Assembly (NCBI RefSeq): GCF_900277125.1
Contig: NZ_OPYN01000070.1
Location: 225,675-289,674 of the forward strand
Direction of reading: 5' to 3'
DNA length: 64,000 nt
Origin: Pseudomonas inefficax
Lineage (GTDB): Bacteria; Pseudomonadota; Gammaproteobacteria; Pseudomonadales; Pseudomonadaceae
Shown here: piece after piece, positions 16,310 through 24,091 of the stretch
Layout: the number at the start of each line of letters is the position of its first letter
Numbering within the stretch: the first letter of the stretch is position 1
The notes under the pieces: model-generated
Seen by the model: only the letters and a program-made list of their open reading frames with translations
Told to the model about the DNA's origin: nothing
The model's database searches: none
Position numbers and translations under genes: made by a program

Positions 16310-17862
16310 AGCTGTATATCCCCTGCGACTCTGTAGCCCGCGCCGTGGGCGCCGACCAGGTCGCCGATGCCTTGCAGCGTGAGGCCGAGCGCCGCCAGCT
16401 GCCGCTGGACATCCAGCGCACCAGCTCCCGCGGGCTGTACTGGCTGGAGCCATTGCTGGAATGCGACAGCACGCAAGGGCGCCTGGGTTTCGGCCCGGTC
16501 ACCCCGGAAGACGTGCCGTCATTGCTCGACGCCCTCGCCAGTGAAGCCGATGGCCACTCGTTGGCGCTGGGGCCGGTCGAGGACCTCCCTTATCTCAAGA
16601 CCCAGCAGCGCCTGCTGTTCGCCCGCGCCGGCATCACCCGCCCATTGTCGCTGGACGACTACCGCGCCCATGGCGGTTTCGCCGGCCTCGAAGCGGCCGT
16701 GGCCATGGACGGCGCCGAGTTGGTCGCCGCCGTGCTCGATTCCGGCTTGCGCGGCCGCGGCGGTGCGGCGTTCCCGGCCGGCATCAAGTGGCGCACCGTG
16801 CGTGACGCCGGAGCCGGGCAGAAATACGTGGTATGCAACGCCGACGAGGGTGACTCCGGTACCTTTGCCGACCGCATGCTGATGGAAGGCGACCCGTTCC
16901 TGCTGATCGAGGGCATGATCATTGCCGGCCTCGCCGTGGGTGCCGACAAGGGCTACATCTATGTGCGTTCGGAATACCCAGACGCCATCCGGGTGCTCGA
17001 CCAGGCCTTCGCCATTGCCCGTGACGCCGGCTACCTCGGCAGCGACGTGGCCGGCAGCGGCCAGGCCTTCGACCTGGAAGTGCGGGTCGGCGCCGGCGCC
17101 TATATCTGCGGCGAAGAAACCGCGCTGCTCGAATCCATCGAAGGCAAGCGCGGCATCGTCCGTGCCAAGCCTCCGCTGCCTGCGCTGCAGGGCCTGTTCG
17201 GTCTGCCGACGCTGGTGCACAACGTGCTCACCCTGGCCTCGGTTCCCATCATCATGGCCAAGGGCGCGGCGTTCTACCGCGACTTCGGCATGGGCCGCTC
17301 GCTGGGCACCATGCCGTTCCAGCTGGCCGGCAACATCCGTCAGGGCGGCTTGGTGGAGCGCGCCTTTGGCCTGACCCTGCGTGAGTTGGTGGAAGGCTAT
17401 GGCGGCGGCACGGCCAGCGGCCGGCCGCTGAAGGCTGCGCAGGTTGGTGGCCCACTGGGTGCCTGGGTACCGCCAAGCCACTTCGACACGCCGCTGGACT
17501 ATGAAGCCTTCGCCGCCATGGGCGCGATGCTCGGCCATGGTGGTGTGGTAGTGGCCGATGACACCCTGAACATGGCCAGCATGGCGCGTTTCGCCTTGCA
17601 GTTCTGTGCCGAGGAGTCCTGTGGCAAATGCACCCCGTGCCGCATCGGCTCGACCCGTGGCATGGAAGTGGTCGACCGGTTGATCGCCACCAGCGACATG
17701 ACCGAGCGGCATGACCAAGCCCTGTTACTGCGCGACCTGTGCGACACCATGCAATACGGCTCGCTGTGCGCCATGGGCGGCATGACCGCCTATCCGGTGG
17801 CCAGCGCGTTGAAGTACTTCCCCGCCGATTTCGGGCTGACCCACACGGAGGCCGCGCAGTGA
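16303..17862 (+). CDS. fdsB: NAD-dependent formate dehydrogenase, beta subunit (diaphorase)
   Basis: This 519-residue NuoF-like subunit holds FMN, a 4Fe-4S cluster and the NAD-binding site. It passes electrons from the Mo subunit to NAD+. Its N-terminal ~110 residues form a thioredoxin-like extension. The FMN/NAD region includes GLRGRGGAAFPAGIKW and ICGEETALLESIEG. The cluster ligands lie in ESCGKCTPCR and the later SLCAMGG. It overlaps fdsG at the start and fdsA by four bases (GTGA) at the end, so translation is coupled. The fused NuoE-like extension plus NuoF core is usual for FdsB. Confidence 0.94.
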   Translation: MLKLYIPCDSVARAVGADQVADALQREAERRQLPLDIQRTSSRGLYWLEPLLECDSTQGRLGFGPVTPEDVPSLLDALASEADGHSLALGPVEDLPYLKTQQRLLFARAGITRPLSLDDYRAHGGFAGLEAAVAMDGAELVAAVLDSGLRGRGGAAFPAGIKWRTVRDAGAGQKYVVCNADEGDSGTFADRMLMEGDPFLLIEGMIIAGLAVGADKGYIYVRSEYPDAIRVLDQAFAIARDAGYLGSDVAGSGQAFDLEVRVGAGAYICGEETALLESIEGKRGIVRAKPPLPALQGLFGLPTLVHNVLTLASVPIIMAKGAAFYRDFGMGRSLGTMPFQLAGNIRQGGLVERAFGLTLRELVEGYGGGTASGRPLKAAQVGGPLGAWVPPSHFDTPLDYEAFAAMGAMLGHGGVVVADDTLNMASMARFALQFCAEESCGKCTPCRIGSTRGMEVVDRLIATSDMTERHDQALLLRDLCDTMQYGSLCAMGGMTAYPVASALKYFPADFGLTHTEAAQ

Positions 17863-20741
17863 TCAATTTCTTCGACCCCGCTTCTGATAAAAGCAGCGAC
17901 CTCGGCACCCCGGCCCGTGACAGCGAGGTACAGGTCAGCCTGAGCATCGATGGCCGTGCCATCACTGTGCCCGCCGGTACCTCGGTGATGCGCGCCGCGG
18001 CCATGCTCGGCACCAGCATCCCCAAACTGTGCGCCACCGACAGCCTCGAAGCCTTCGGCTCTTGCCGCATGTGCATGGTGGAAATCGAAGGCATGCGCGG
18101 TTACCCGGCCTCCTGCACCACCCCGGTCAGCGAAGGCATGGTGGTGCGCACCGAAACCCCGCGCCTGGCCGGTTTGCGCCGCAACGTAATGGAGCTGTAT
18201 ATCTCCGACCACCCGCTGGACTGCCTGACCTGTTCGGCCAACGGCAACTGCGAGCTGCAGACCGTGGCCGGCCAGGTGGGCCTGCGCGAGGTTCGCTACG
18301 GCTATGACGGTGCCAACCACCTGGCCGAGAAGAAGGACGTATCCAACCCGTATTTCGACTACGAGCCAAGCAAGTGCATCGTCTGCAGCCGCTGCGTGCG
18401 TGCCTGCGAGGACATCCAGGGCACCTTCGCCCTGACCATCACCGGGCGCGGCTTCGAATCACGGGTGGCGGCGGCGGGTGGGGAAAACTTCCTCGCCTCC
18501 GAGTGCGTGTCGTGCGGCGCCTGCGTGCAGGCCTGCCCGACCGCGACTCTGACGGAAAAGAGCCTGGTGCAGCTGGGCCAACCCGAGCGTGCGGTCATCA
18601 CCACCTGCGCCTACTGCGGTGTCGGCTGCTCGTTCCGTGCCGAAATGAAGGGCGACCAGCTGGTGCGCATGGTCCCGGACAAGAACGGCGGCGCCAACCA
18701 CGGCCATGCCTGCGTCAAGGGCCGCTTCGCCTGGGGCTACGCCACCCACCCGGACCGCATCACCAAGCCGATGATCCGCAAGCGCCTGGAAGACCCGTGG
18801 CAGGAAGTCAGCTGGGACGAGGCGGTAACCTATGCCGCCAGCGAGTTCCGCCGCATCCAGCTGAAGTACGGGCGTGATTCGATCGGCGGCATCACCTCCA
18901 GCCGCTGCACCAACGAAGAAGCGTACCTGGTGCAGAAACTGGTGCGCACGGCGTTCGGCAACAACAACGTCGACACCTGCGCGCGGGTTTGTCACTCGCC
19001 CACCGGCTATGGCCTGAAGCAGACCCTGGGTGAATCGGCTGGTACGCAGAGCTTCGACTCGGTGATGCAGGCCGATGTGGTGCTGGTGATCGGTGCCAAC
19101 CCCACCGACGCCCACCCGGTGTTCGGCTCGCAGCTCAAGCGCCGCCTGCGCCAGGGCGCGCGGCTGATCGTGATCGACCCCCGCCGGATCGACCTGGTCG
19201 ACTCGCCGCACGCCCGCGCGGAGCTGCACCTGCAACTGCGCCCGGGCACCAACGTGGCCATGCTCAACGCCCTGGCCCATGTGATCGTGACCGAGGGCCT
19301 GCTGGCCCAGCGCTTCATCGATGACCGCTGCGAAACCGAGGATTTCGCCCGCTGGCGCGACTTTGTCAGCCTGGCGGAAAACGCCCCCGAAGTGCTCGGC
19401 CCGGTCTGCGGCGTACCCGCCGAGCAGATCCGCGCGGCCGCCCGCCTTTACGCCACCGGTGGCAACGCGGCCATCTACTACGGCCTGGGCGTGACCGAAC
19501 ACAGCCAGGGCAGCACGGCGGTAATGGGCATCGCCAACCTGGCCATGGCCACCGGCAACATTGGCCGTGAAGGGGTAGGGGTGAACCCGCTGCGCGGGCA
19601 GAACAACGTGCAGGGCTCGTGCGACATGGGCTCGTTCCCTCACGAACTGCCTGGCTACCGGCACATTTCCAACGAAGGCGTGCGTGCCGAGTTCGAGCGT
19701 GCCTGGGGCGTGACCCTGCAGCCCGACCCGGGCCTGCGCATCCCCAACATGTTCGAGGCGGCGCTGGATGGCAGCTTCAAGGCCTTGTACTGCCAGGGCG
19801 AGGACATTGCCCAGAGCGACCCCAACACCCAGCACGTCACCGCGGCCCTGCTGGCCATGGAGTGCGTGGTGGTGCAGGACATCTTCCTCAACGAAACAGC
19901 CAAGTTCGCCCATGTGTTCCTGCCGGGCAGCTCGTTCCTCGAAAAAGATGGCACCTTCACCAACGCCGAGCGGCGCATTTCGCGGGTGCGCAAAGTCATG
20001 GAGCCGCTGGCCGGCAAGGCCGACTGGGAGGCGACCGTGGCCCTGGCCAATGCCCTGGGTTACCCGATGAACTACCGCCACCCGTCCGAGATCATGGACG
20101 AGATCGCCCGACTGACGCCTACCTTCCACCGTGTCAGCTACGCCGAGATCGACCGCCACGGCAGCCTGCAGTGGCCGTGCAACGACGCAGCGCCGGATGG
20201 CACGCCGACCATGCACATCGACCAGTTCGTACGTGGCAAGGGGCGCTTCATGCTCACTGGCTACGTGCCCACCGAGGAGAAGGTCAACAACCGCTTCCCG
20301 CTGCTGCTGACCACCGGGCGCATCCTCAGCCAGTACAACGTCGGCGCCCAGACCCGGCGTACCGGCAACGTTGCCTGGCATGACGCCGACCGCCTGGAAA
20401 TTCACCCGACCGATGCCGAGAGCCGTGGCATCCAGGACGGCGACTGGGTCGGTATCGGCAGCCGCGCCGGGCAGACGGTGCTGCGCGCCAAGGTCAGTGC
20501 ACGGGTGGCGCCGGGGGTGGTGTACACCACGTTCCACTTCCCCGAGTCGGGGGCCAACGTGATTACCACCGACAATTCCGACTGGGCCACCAACTGCCCG
20601 GAGTACAAGGTGACGGCGGTGGAGGTGGTGAAAGTGTTCCAGCCTTCGCAGTGGCAGAAGCGCTATCAGGACTTCAGTGACGAGCAGCAGCGCTTGCTGA
20701 AGGAGCGCCGTATTGCGGAAAAAGCCGAGGTGCGTCGATGA
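17859..20741 (+). CDS. fdsA: NAD-dependent formate dehydrogenase, alpha (molybdopterin) subunit
   Basis: This 960-residue catalytic subunit binds bis-molybdopterin guanine dinucleotide. An N-terminal NuoG-like half carries a 2Fe-2S site (FGSCRMCMVE), a His/Cys cluster (DHPLDCLTCSANGNC) and two ferredoxin 4Fe-4S sites (CIVCSRCVRAC, CVSCGACVQACP). A further CAYCGVGC motif opens the Mo domain. The catalytic residue is Cys in ARVCHSPT, where selenoproteins have selenocysteine. The start is a GTG at 17859 overlapping the fdsB stop, which gives the usual family length. The dinucleotide-binding C-terminal domain is complete. Confidence 0.95.
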   Translation: MINFFDPASDKSSDLGTPARDSEVQVSLSIDGRAITVPAGTSVMRAAAMLGTSIPKLCATDSLEAFGSCRMCMVEIEGMRGYPASCTTPVSEGMVVRTETPRLAGLRRNVMELYISDHPLDCLTCSANGNCELQTVAGQVGLREVRYGYDGANHLAEKKDVSNPYFDYEPSKCIVCSRCVRACEDIQGTFALTITGRGFESRVAAAGGENFLASECVSCGACVQACPTATLTEKSLVQLGQPERAVITTCAYCGVGCSFRAEMKGDQLVRMVPDKNGGANHGHACVKGRFAWGYATHPDRITKPMIRKRLEDPWQEVSWDEAVTYAASEFRRIQLKYGRDSIGGITSSRCTNEEAYLVQKLVRTAFGNNNVDTCARVCHSPTGYGLKQTLGESAGTQSFDSVMQADVVLVIGANPTDAHPVFGSQLKRRLRQGARLIVIDPRRIDLVDSPHARAELHLQLRPGTNVAMLNALAHVIVTEGLLAQRFIDDRCETEDFARWRDFVSLAENAPEVLGPVCGVPAEQIRAAARLYATGGNAAIYYGLGVTEHSQGSTAVMGIANLAMATGNIGREGVGVNPLRGQNNVQGSCDMGSFPHELPGYRHISNEGVRAEFERAWGVTLQPDPGLRIPNMFEAALDGSFKALYCQGEDIAQSDPNTQHVTAALLAMECVVVQDIFLNETAKFAHVFLPGSSFLEKDGTFTNAERRISRVRKVMEPLAGKADWEATVALANALGYPMNYRHPSEIMDEIARLTPTFHRVSYAEIDRHGSLQWPCNDAAPDGTPTMHIDQFVRGKGRFMLTGYVPTEEKVNNRFPLLLTTGRILSQYNVGAQTRRTGNVAWHDADRLEIHPTDAESRGIQDGDWVGIGSRAGQTVLRAKVSARVAPGVVYTTFHFPESGANVITTDNSDWATNCPEYKVTAVEVVKVFQPSQWQKRYQDFSDEQQRLLKERRIAEKAEVRR

Positions 20742-20941
20742 GCAGTGAGAGCCTGGTCAAGATGGCCAACCAGATTGCCCATTACTTCGACAGCGAGCCA
20801 GACCGGGCGCTGGCGGTGCAAGGGGTACGCCAGCATCTGCAGAGCTTCTGGACGCCGGCGATGCGCAGGCAGCTGGCGGAATGGATCGAGGCCAATGCAG
20901 GGGAGGGGCTGGACCCGAAGGTCCAGGAGGCGTTGGCCTAG
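20738..20941 (+). CDS. fdsD: NAD-dependent formate dehydrogenase, delta subunit
   Basis: This 67-residue protein matches the small delta subunit of soluble formate dehydrogenases (opening SSESLVKMANQIAHYF and a C-terminal helix after WTPAMRRQLAEWI). FdsD is needed for assembly or stability of the complex, not catalysis. Its ATG overlaps the fdsA stop by four bases. An fdsC (FdhD-type sulfurtransferase) gene, which lies between fdsA and fdsD in Cupriavidus, is absent here. The operon ends in a REP palindrome. Confidence 0.9.
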   Translation: MSSESLVKMANQIAHYFDSEPDRALAVQGVRQHLQSFWTPAMRRQLAEWIEANAGEGLDPKVQEALA

Positions 20942-20961
20942 ATTTTTCTTGTAAGAAATCT

Positions 20962-21035
20962 CTGTGGGAGCGGGTTTACCCGCGAATGCGTCGTTGGACT
21001 CACCGCCGCTTTCGCGGGTAAACCCGCTCCCACAG
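20962..21035. repeat. REP palindrome between convergent genes
   Basis: Inverted halves (TGTGGGAGCGGGTTTACCCG and its complement) lie between the ends of fdsD and the universal stress gene. The hairpin could serve as a two-way transcription end. Confidence 0.85.
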
Positions 21036-21083
21036 GGGCCCTGCCATTTCAAGGAATCATGTGTCCTCCTGAGGAAGGCAAAC

Positions 21084-21947
21084 TCAGCCGCGGGCCAGTT
21101 CCGCCTGGTGGGCAATTGCCTCCTCGCTTTTGAGCACCAGCACATCCCCCTCCAGCGCATCCAGCACCACCTCCGAGGTATTACCAATCAATGCCCCGGA
21201 AATCCCCGTGCGGCACACCGTGCCGATCACCGTCACTACCGCATCCAGCTTCTTCTCGGTATGCGGAATCAGCACATCTGCCGGCCCTTCGGCCACATGC
21301 AGGCGGTCTTCGCTGATGTCGTACTCTGCCTGGAACGCCTTGCAAGCCTCGCGGTAGCGCTTTTCGATGGTTTCGCTCAGCTGGTACACCGGGTCCGATG
21401 CCGAGAGCATCGGCGACGGATGGGCGCTGATAACGTGCAACTCACCCTTGGCCAGTTTGGCAATCTCGAAACCATGGTCGATGATGCTGGCATGCAGGCG
21501 GCGGTGGTCCTCGTCCTGGTTGCCCACATCCACCGCGGCCAGGACCTTGCCGCCGGTCCACGGCCGCTCGCTCTTGACCATCAGCACGGCACACGGGCAC
21601 TGGCGCAGCAGCTTATAGTCGCTGGGGGTGAGCAGGGCCTTTTTCAGTGGGTTGTCCGGGCGGTGTTCCTTGATCACCAGCTCGCAGCCCTCGGCCTGCT
21701 GCACGTAGATGATGGTGTCGTGCAGGTTGTCGCGCCAAGCCTCTTCATGGGTGACGTTGTCATACCCGTCATCATGCAGCTGGCTGCTCAGCAGGCTCAG
21801 CAGCGCGCTGTGGTCATGCCGTTTGTCGCACATCAGCAGGTGCAGGCGGGCGCCGGTGAGGCCGGCGATCAGCTTGGCCCGGGTCAGCGCCCGGCTGTGG
21901 GCGTGCTCGGGGTCGAGGACGACGAGGATGCTGCGGACGGCTTGCAT
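21084..21947 (-). CDS. Universal stress protein with two Usp domains
   Basis: This 287-residue protein has tandem UspA-like domains (about 1-130 and 135-285), resembling E. coli UspE. The second domain keeps a nucleotide-binding G-rich loop (GTVCRTGISGALIGNTSE). The first lacks a clear one. Such proteins support survival in energy limitation and low oxygen. A perfect ANR/FNR-type box is centred 74 bases upstream of the start codon, consistent with the known ANR control of several Pseudomonas usp genes. The gene is divergent from miaE and converges with the formate dehydrogenase operon. Confidence 0.9.
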   Translation of the reverse strand: MQAVRSILVVLDPEHAHSRALTRAKLIAGLTGARLHLLMCDKRHDHSALLSLLSSQLHDDGYDNVTHEEAWRDNLHDTIIYVQQAEGCELVIKEHRPDNPLKKALLTPSDYKLLRQCPCAVLMVKSERPWTGGKVLAAVDVGNQDEDHRRLHASIIDHGFEIAKLAKGELHVISAHPSPMLSASDPVYQLSETIEKRYREACKAFQAEYDISEDRLHVAEGPADVLIPHTEKKLDAVVTVIGTVCRTGISGALIGNTSEVVLDALEGDVLVLKSEEAIAHQAELARG

Positions 21948-22014
21948 GGGCGTTAACTCCCTTCAAAGGTGGCGACCAATGCCTGACTATAGTCGGCGCT
22001 TCCCCCGCTGGCGC

Positions 22015-22028
22015 TTGATGTACATCAA
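22015..22028. promoter_or_regulatory. Perfect ANR/FNR-type box between usp and miaE
   Basis: TTGATGTACATCAA matches the consensus TTGAT-N4-ATCAA exactly. It lies 68-81 bases upstream of the universal stress gene start codon, a distance suited to class II activation with a short leader. It also lies 74-87 bases upstream of the divergent miaE start. Confidence 0.8.
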
Positions 22029-22101
22029 GCATAGTCACTGGCGCCGCCCGCCGCCGCCGGTATAATCGCCGGCCCTGCCTGTCCTGTGTGGTTGCACGCT
22101 C

Positions 22102-22719
22102 ATGTCCCTGATCCCCGAAATCGACGCCTTTCTTGGTTGCCCGACACCAGACGCCTGGATCGAAGCGGCGCTCGCCGACCAGGAAACCCTGCTGATTGAC
22201 CACAAGAACTGCGAATTCAAGGCTGCCAGCACCGCCCTGAGCCTGATCGCCAAGTACAACACCCACCTCGACCTGATCAACATGATGTCGCGCCTTGCCC
22301 GCGAGGAGCTGGTGCACCACGAGCAGGTGCTGCGCCTGATGAAGCGTCGTGGCGTGCCGCTGCGCCCGGTGTCGGCGGGGCGTTATGCGTCGGGGCTGCG
22401 GCGGCTGGTGCGCGCCCACGAGCCGGTCAAGCTGGTGGATACGCTGGTGGTGGGGGCGTTCATCGAGGCGCGCAGCTGCGAGCGCTTTGCCGCGCTGGTA
22501 CCGCACCTGGACGAGGAGCTGGGCCGCTTCTACCACGGCCTGCTGAAGAGCGAAGCGCGCCACTACCAGGGTTACCTGAAACTGGCGCACAACTACGGTG
22601 AAGAGGCCGATATCGCCCACCGGGTGGAACTGGTGCGCGCAGCAGAGGTGGAACTGATCCAGTCACCGGACCAGGAGCTGCGCTTCCACAGCGGTATCCC
22701 GATGGCGCAGGCCGCCTGA
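22102..22719 (+). CDS. miaE: tRNA 2-methylthio-N6-isopentenyladenosine-37 hydroxylase
   Basis: This 205-residue non-haem di-iron monooxygenase hydroxylates the isopentenyl group of ms2i6A37 in tRNAs reading UNN codons, using O2. Ferritin-like helices carry the ligand motifs: Glu in NCEFKAASTA, E-x-x-H in REELVHHEQV, Glu in EARSCERF, and E-x-x-H in SEARHYQGY. The length equals that of Pseudomonas MiaE. An ANR-type box lies upstream on the shared divergent promoter, which is notable because the enzyme depends on oxygen. Its 3' end faces the DUF883 gene with a 22-base gap. Confidence 0.93.
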   Translation: MSLIPEIDAFLGCPTPDAWIEAALADQETLLIDHKNCEFKAASTALSLIAKYNTHLDLINMMSRLAREELVHHEQVLRLMKRRGVPLRPVSAGRYASGLRRLVRAHEPVKLVDTLVVGAFIEARSCERFAALVPHLDEELGRFYHGLLKSEARHYQGYLKLAHNYGEEADIAHRVELVRAAEVELIQSPDQELRFHSGIPMAQAA

Positions 22720-22741
22720 CTAGCGCCAGGCGGCCCAGGTG

Positions 22742-23062
22742 TCAGTGACGGCGGCCCAGCAGCAGGCCGACCACCAGCCCGAGGCCTGCGGAAATGGCCA
22801 CGGTCTGCCACGGGTGGCCACCGATGTAGTCCTGGGTAGCGTCCATCACCGGTTGCGCCTTGCTGCGCACCTTGTCGGCGGCCTGGCGCGCCTGGCGTAG
22901 CTTGAGGCTCACCTGCGCGCGCAGGGTTTCCGCCTCGTCACCCACCAGGGCGGCGCTGTCGTTCAGCAGCTTTTCCGATTCTTCGATCAGCGCCTGCAGT
23001 TCGCTGAATACCTGGTCCTTGATCTGATCGCTGTCGGCCAGCGCGGCGTTTTTCCGGGCCAT
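22742..23062 (-). CDS. DUF883 (ElaB/YqjD-like) inner-membrane protein
   Basis: This 106-residue protein has a long amphipathic helical body (residues ~10-80, rich in Glu, Gln, Ala and Arg) and one C-terminal membrane helix (TVAISAGLGLVVGLLLGRRH), the architecture of the ElaB/YqjD/YgaM family. E. coli members are tail-anchored, stationary-phase proteins that bind ribosomes. I start at the ATG at 23062; the open frame upstream runs through the promoter region. It is divergent from a small hypothetical gene at 23192. Confidence 0.85.
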   Translation of the reverse strand: MARKNAALADSDQIKDQVFSELQALIEESEKLLNDSAALVGDEAETLRAQVSLKLRQARQAADKVRSKAQPVMDATQDYIGGHPWQTVAISAGLGLVVGLLLGRRH

Positions 23063-23191
23063 GAACTCGTCCTCGTCGATGGTGTGGCTTGAACAATGGA
23101 TGCCGACGCGTCGGGAAAGTTGCGGCGGCTTTGGGCTGTTGCAATACCTGGGTGTAAGATAGCGGCCATTTTCAAACTTGCAGGTACCTTC

Positions 23192-23455
23192 ATGAGTTTC
23201 AATCTGGCCAACATGAGCTTCGAGGAACGGGCGCAGATCGAGGCAGAGAAGGCCCGGCTGTTCGAACTGTGGCAGAACAACCTGGGCAAGGCCAAGGGCG
23301 AAGCGGCGCGGCTGATCGCCGAAAAACCACGGCGCAAAGGCAAATGGGCCGAGTGGGTGCGTGCCGAGCTGGATGGCATGTCGCCGCCCGAATACGCCAA
23401 CATGGTGCGCAGCGAAGTCAACAAGCTGATGGCCGCAGCCAGCGCCAACCGCTGA
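23192..23455 (+). CDS. Small conserved hypothetical protein
   Basis: This 87-residue, charged, mostly helical protein has no signal peptide or membrane segment. The N-terminal part reads MSFNLANMSFEERAQIEAEK, and a basic stretch (EKPRRKGKWAEW) lies near residue 46, followed by a helical C-terminus. I do not recognise a domain. Codon use matches its neighbours and a homologous position exists, as I recall, in P. putida, so it is probably real. It is divergent from the DUF883 gene and converges on the LEA14-like lipoprotein. Confidence 0.65.
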   Translation: MSFNLANMSFEERAQIEAEKARLFELWQNNLGKAKGEAARLIAEKPRRKGKWAEWVRAELDGMSPPEYANMVRSEVNKLMAAASANR

Positions 23456-23473
23456 TCTCACTCTGCCGGGCGC

Positions 23474-23956
23474 TTACCAGTAGACGCCCTTGGGCAGGTC
23501 CAGCTTGCCCTCGTCGGTAAAGCGCACGGTCCCCAGCAGCCCGCCGGCCAGCTTGCCGCGCAGCACATAGGGCAGGCCCTGCAACGAGCCCGCCTGGCCC
23601 AGCCCATAGGCCTGGCGCAGGAAGGAAAACGCCGTGATGCTCACTGGCACCACGACCACTGCCTCGCCATAACGGCCGATGTGCCCCTGCTGGTCGCTGA
23701 CCCCGGCAGCCAGAGGCTGGCCGTTCACTTCCAGGTTGAGGGCGATGCCGTTGTAGTCGATCGGCGCCTCGTTGGGGTTTTGTACCCGCATCTTCACCGC
23801 CATGCGCAGTTCCAGCTCCTGCCCGGGCAGCGGCTCGATACCGATCACGCTGATATTGACCGGGTCGCGGGCCTGGAACAGCGCACAGCCCCCCAGGCCG
23901 AAGGCCAGCAGCAGGACCAGAAACAGGCGGGCGTAGCGGTGCAGACGGGCAGCCAT
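23474..23956 (-). CDS. LEA type 2 (WHy-domain) lipoprotein
   Basis: This 160-residue predicted lipoprotein has signal peptide residues 1-23 ending in the lipobox LGGC, followed by one Water-stress and Hypersensitive response (WHy/LEA14) beta-sandwich domain (VNISVIGIEPLPGQELELR ... VQNPNEAPIDYNGI). Bacterial LEA14 proteins sit in the envelope and are linked to desiccation or osmotic tolerance, with no established reaction. A single-gene unit, oriented away from iutY, whose promoter adjoins it. Confidence 0.87.
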   Translation of the reverse strand: MAARLHRYARLFLVLLLAFGLGGCALFQARDPVNISVIGIEPLPGQELELRMAVKMRVQNPNEAPIDYNGIALNLEVNGQPLAAGVSDQQGHIGRYGEAVVVVPVSITAFSFLRQAYGLGQAGSLQGLPYVLRGKLAGGLLGTVRFTDEGKLDLPKGVYW

Positions 23957-24036
23957 GGGGAGCGACCTTGCAAGTTTGGGCGAATGGGCAGTGTGGCAAA
24001 TACGCGTCGGCGTTGAAAGTCTCCTTCCAGATGAAA

Positions 24037-24055
24037 GATACTGTTTCTCATTAAC
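24037..24055. promoter_or_regulatory. Probable Fur box upstream of iutY
   Basis: GATACTGTTTCTCATTAAC matches the 19-base Fur consensus GATAATGATAATCATTATC at 14 of 19 positions by eye. It lies 37-55 bases upstream of the iutY start codon, consistent with repression by iron-loaded Fur. Confidence 0.6.
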
Positions 24056-24091
24056 GCCCGATAACTTCTCCTACTGGCCGTTCCCAAACCC

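Noticed and set aside
18459..20537. Long antisense open frame (about 690 codons) opposite fdsA
   Set aside because: It is a by-product of high GC codon bias. The plus-strand fdsA has full motif support, and the antisense protein has no recognisable domain.
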